Positions 63,245-64,000 of a stretch of 64,000 nucleotides of DNA are shown here, piece by piece. The stretch is taken from assembly GCF_024343775.1 (NCBI RefSeq), contig NZ_RJUF01000184.1, positions 23,610 through 87,609 on the forward strand. Direction: 5' to 3'. The translations under genes and the position numbers were made by a program. Positions within the stretch are counted from its first letter, which is position 1, and the number at the start of each line of letters is the position of its first letter. This stretch comes from Lacihabitans soyangensis. Its GTDB lineage: Bacteria; Bacteroidota; Bacteroidia; Cytophagales; Spirosomataceae. Under the pieces are notes generated by a model that made no database searches, was not told the DNA's origin, and saw only the letters and a list, made by a program, of their open reading frames with translations.

Positions 63245-63592
63245 AGGAATCTCAAGTGAGTAGTTTTGAAACGAAATAAATCACAAAACTGGGAAAATCA
63301 TTTTCCAAAAAATACAAAATCGAAATAAAAGACTCATAATGACAAAATGCATCTTTCTTTCCAAAATTCAAATTAGGTCCTAAACAATTACAAAAAATCG
63401 ATTAGATCAAAAATATATGCAAAAGCGTGAAATCTTGAAAATAAGCCCAGAACCTTTATCGACTTCATACATCCAAAAGAACTGTTTACCTGTAGATTAA
63501 AACTGTTTGTAGAAATTAGTATCAGGGGTTTGGCTTATTCTCTATTTTTTCAGAACTTTGATCATCTTAGAACCATTACCCTACCCTGAAAT
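63245..63592. other. Divergent spacer between amine oxidase and membrane-protein genes
   Basis: About 350 AT-rich bases containing the start region of both flanking genes. A short palindrome GGAAAATCATTTTCC lies at 63292-63306. No gene or perfect promoter box was seen. Confidence 0.5.
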
Positions 63593-63832
63593 ATGAAACA
63601 AGACTTCTCGAAAAAGACAAATGAAGAACTTTTAAAAAATATAAAAATTGCAAGATTTCTAACTGGCTTGTTGGCTGGTGCATTGATTATGTTATTGGTT
63701 CTCAATTCCATAGATAAGGAAAAAACGATTTGGCAAATTATAATGATGCCTTTATGTCTATCGCCTATTTTGATTCTTAATATATCAAACATCGTGGCTA
63801 TGAAAAAAGAAATTAAGTCTCGTAGTCTTTAA
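63593..63832 (+). CDS. Small two-helix membrane protein
   Basis: This 79-residue protein has a charged N-terminus and two membrane helices (about 19-42 and 48-68), ending in a basic tail. It resembles the short helical membrane proteins annotated redox-active disulfide protein 2, though no disulfide motif is visible. It precedes the DUF3667 gene by 36 bases. Confidence 0.65.
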   Translation: MKQDFSKKTNEELLKNIKIARFLTGLLAGALIMLLVLNSIDKEKTIWQIIMMPLCLSPILILNISNIVAMKKEIKSRSL

Positions 63833-63868
63833 TCCAAAAGATATCCTACCTTACCCAGAATACAAGAT

Positions 63869-64000
63869 ATGACCTGTCACAATTGCGAAGCACCCTTCGA
63901 CACAAAGTTTTGCCCGAATTGTGGCAATCCAGCCATCTTAAAAAGAATCGATAAGCATTATCTGCAACATGAGTTTTTGCATCTTTTTCATGTCGAAAAG
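63869..64000 (+). CDS. DUF3667 zinc-ribbon protein (cut by window end)
   Basis: Forty-four codons are visible from ATG 63869. They encode a zinc ribbon with two CxxC pairs (CHNCE and CPNCG) followed by RIDKHYLQHEFLHLFHVEK, which matches the start of DUF3667 membrane proteins. The rest, including the expected membrane helices, lies outside the window. Confidence 0.75.
   Translation, partial: MTCHNCEAPFDTKFCPNCGNPAILKRIDKHYLQHEFLHLFHVEK

Noticed and set aside
1..64000. CRISPR arrays, tRNA, rRNA, intact transposases
   Set aside because: Looked for regularly spaced direct repeats, cloverleaf-type sequences and transposase motifs; none recognised by eye.

Overview
The window looks like an AT-rich chromosome segment of a Bacteroidota bacterium, most likely a Cytophagales (Spirosomataceae-like) member. 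The evidence is TonB-dependent receptors with a CarboxypepD_reg-like start, TAnnTTTG-type promoter boxes, A-rich leaders without clear Shine-Dalgarno sites, SOUL/BON/CsbD/YtxH stress genes, and many plant-glycan hydrolases. No tRNA, rRNA, CRISPR array, prophage or intact insertion sequence was recognised.

Region 1 (about 0.6-20.5 kb, plus strand except the broken CheB at the left edge) is a general-stress and envelope island. It holds a SOUL protein, a JmjC-like cupin, a triple BON protein, Dps, YceI, a tandem universal stress protein, CsbD, YtxH, small membrane proteins, two complete Mla-type lipid-transport operons (permease, ATPase, MCE protein), and a GH130 plus glycosyltransferase pair. 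Eight transcription units here start with the same three-part element: GTGTGAAT, exactly 24 bases, GTAAC (or close), 21-22 bases, ACCTTTG, followed 22-44 bases later by a start codon. It appears to define one regulon.

Region 2 (20.5-26 kb, minus strand) is a four-gene ring-cleavage operon: extradiol dioxygenase, FrsA-like alpha/beta hydrolase, FAD monooxygenase and FAH-family hydrolase. Upstream lies a completely decayed AraC-family regulator. A REP-like doublet sits between the first two genes.

Region 3 (26.2-41 kb) starts with two plus-strand DUF1593 (nucleoside-hydrolase-like) secreted proteins. A minus-strand locus follows that reads, in transcription order, TonB receptor, MFS transporter, GH35-like glycosidase, deglycosidase alpha, beta, beta, alpha, GMC oxidoreductase, AraC regulator. 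The GMC oxidase and two alpha/beta pairs match the known C-glycoside 3-oxidase plus C-glycoside deglycosidase system, which oxidises the sugar at C3 and then breaks the C-C bond to the aglycone.

Region 4 (41.8-60 kb, minus strand) continues with two SDR dehydrogenases, a cupin, a GH3 glycosidase, a fused 3-oxoacid CoA-transferase, a GH106-type rhamnosidase, a second MFS transporter, a GH78 alpha-L-rhamnosidase and a PVC-type cytochrome c dehydrogenase. Regions 2-4 together suggest a catabolic island for rhamnosylated C-glycosides of plant polyphenols: trimming of O-linked sugars, uptake, C-deglycosylation, then hydroxylation and cleavage of the aromatic aglycone. The substrate is inferred, not shown.

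Region 5 (60-64 kb) holds a small exported protein, a fasciclin lipoprotein, a flavin amine oxidase, a small membrane protein and the start of a DUF3667 gene cut by the window end.
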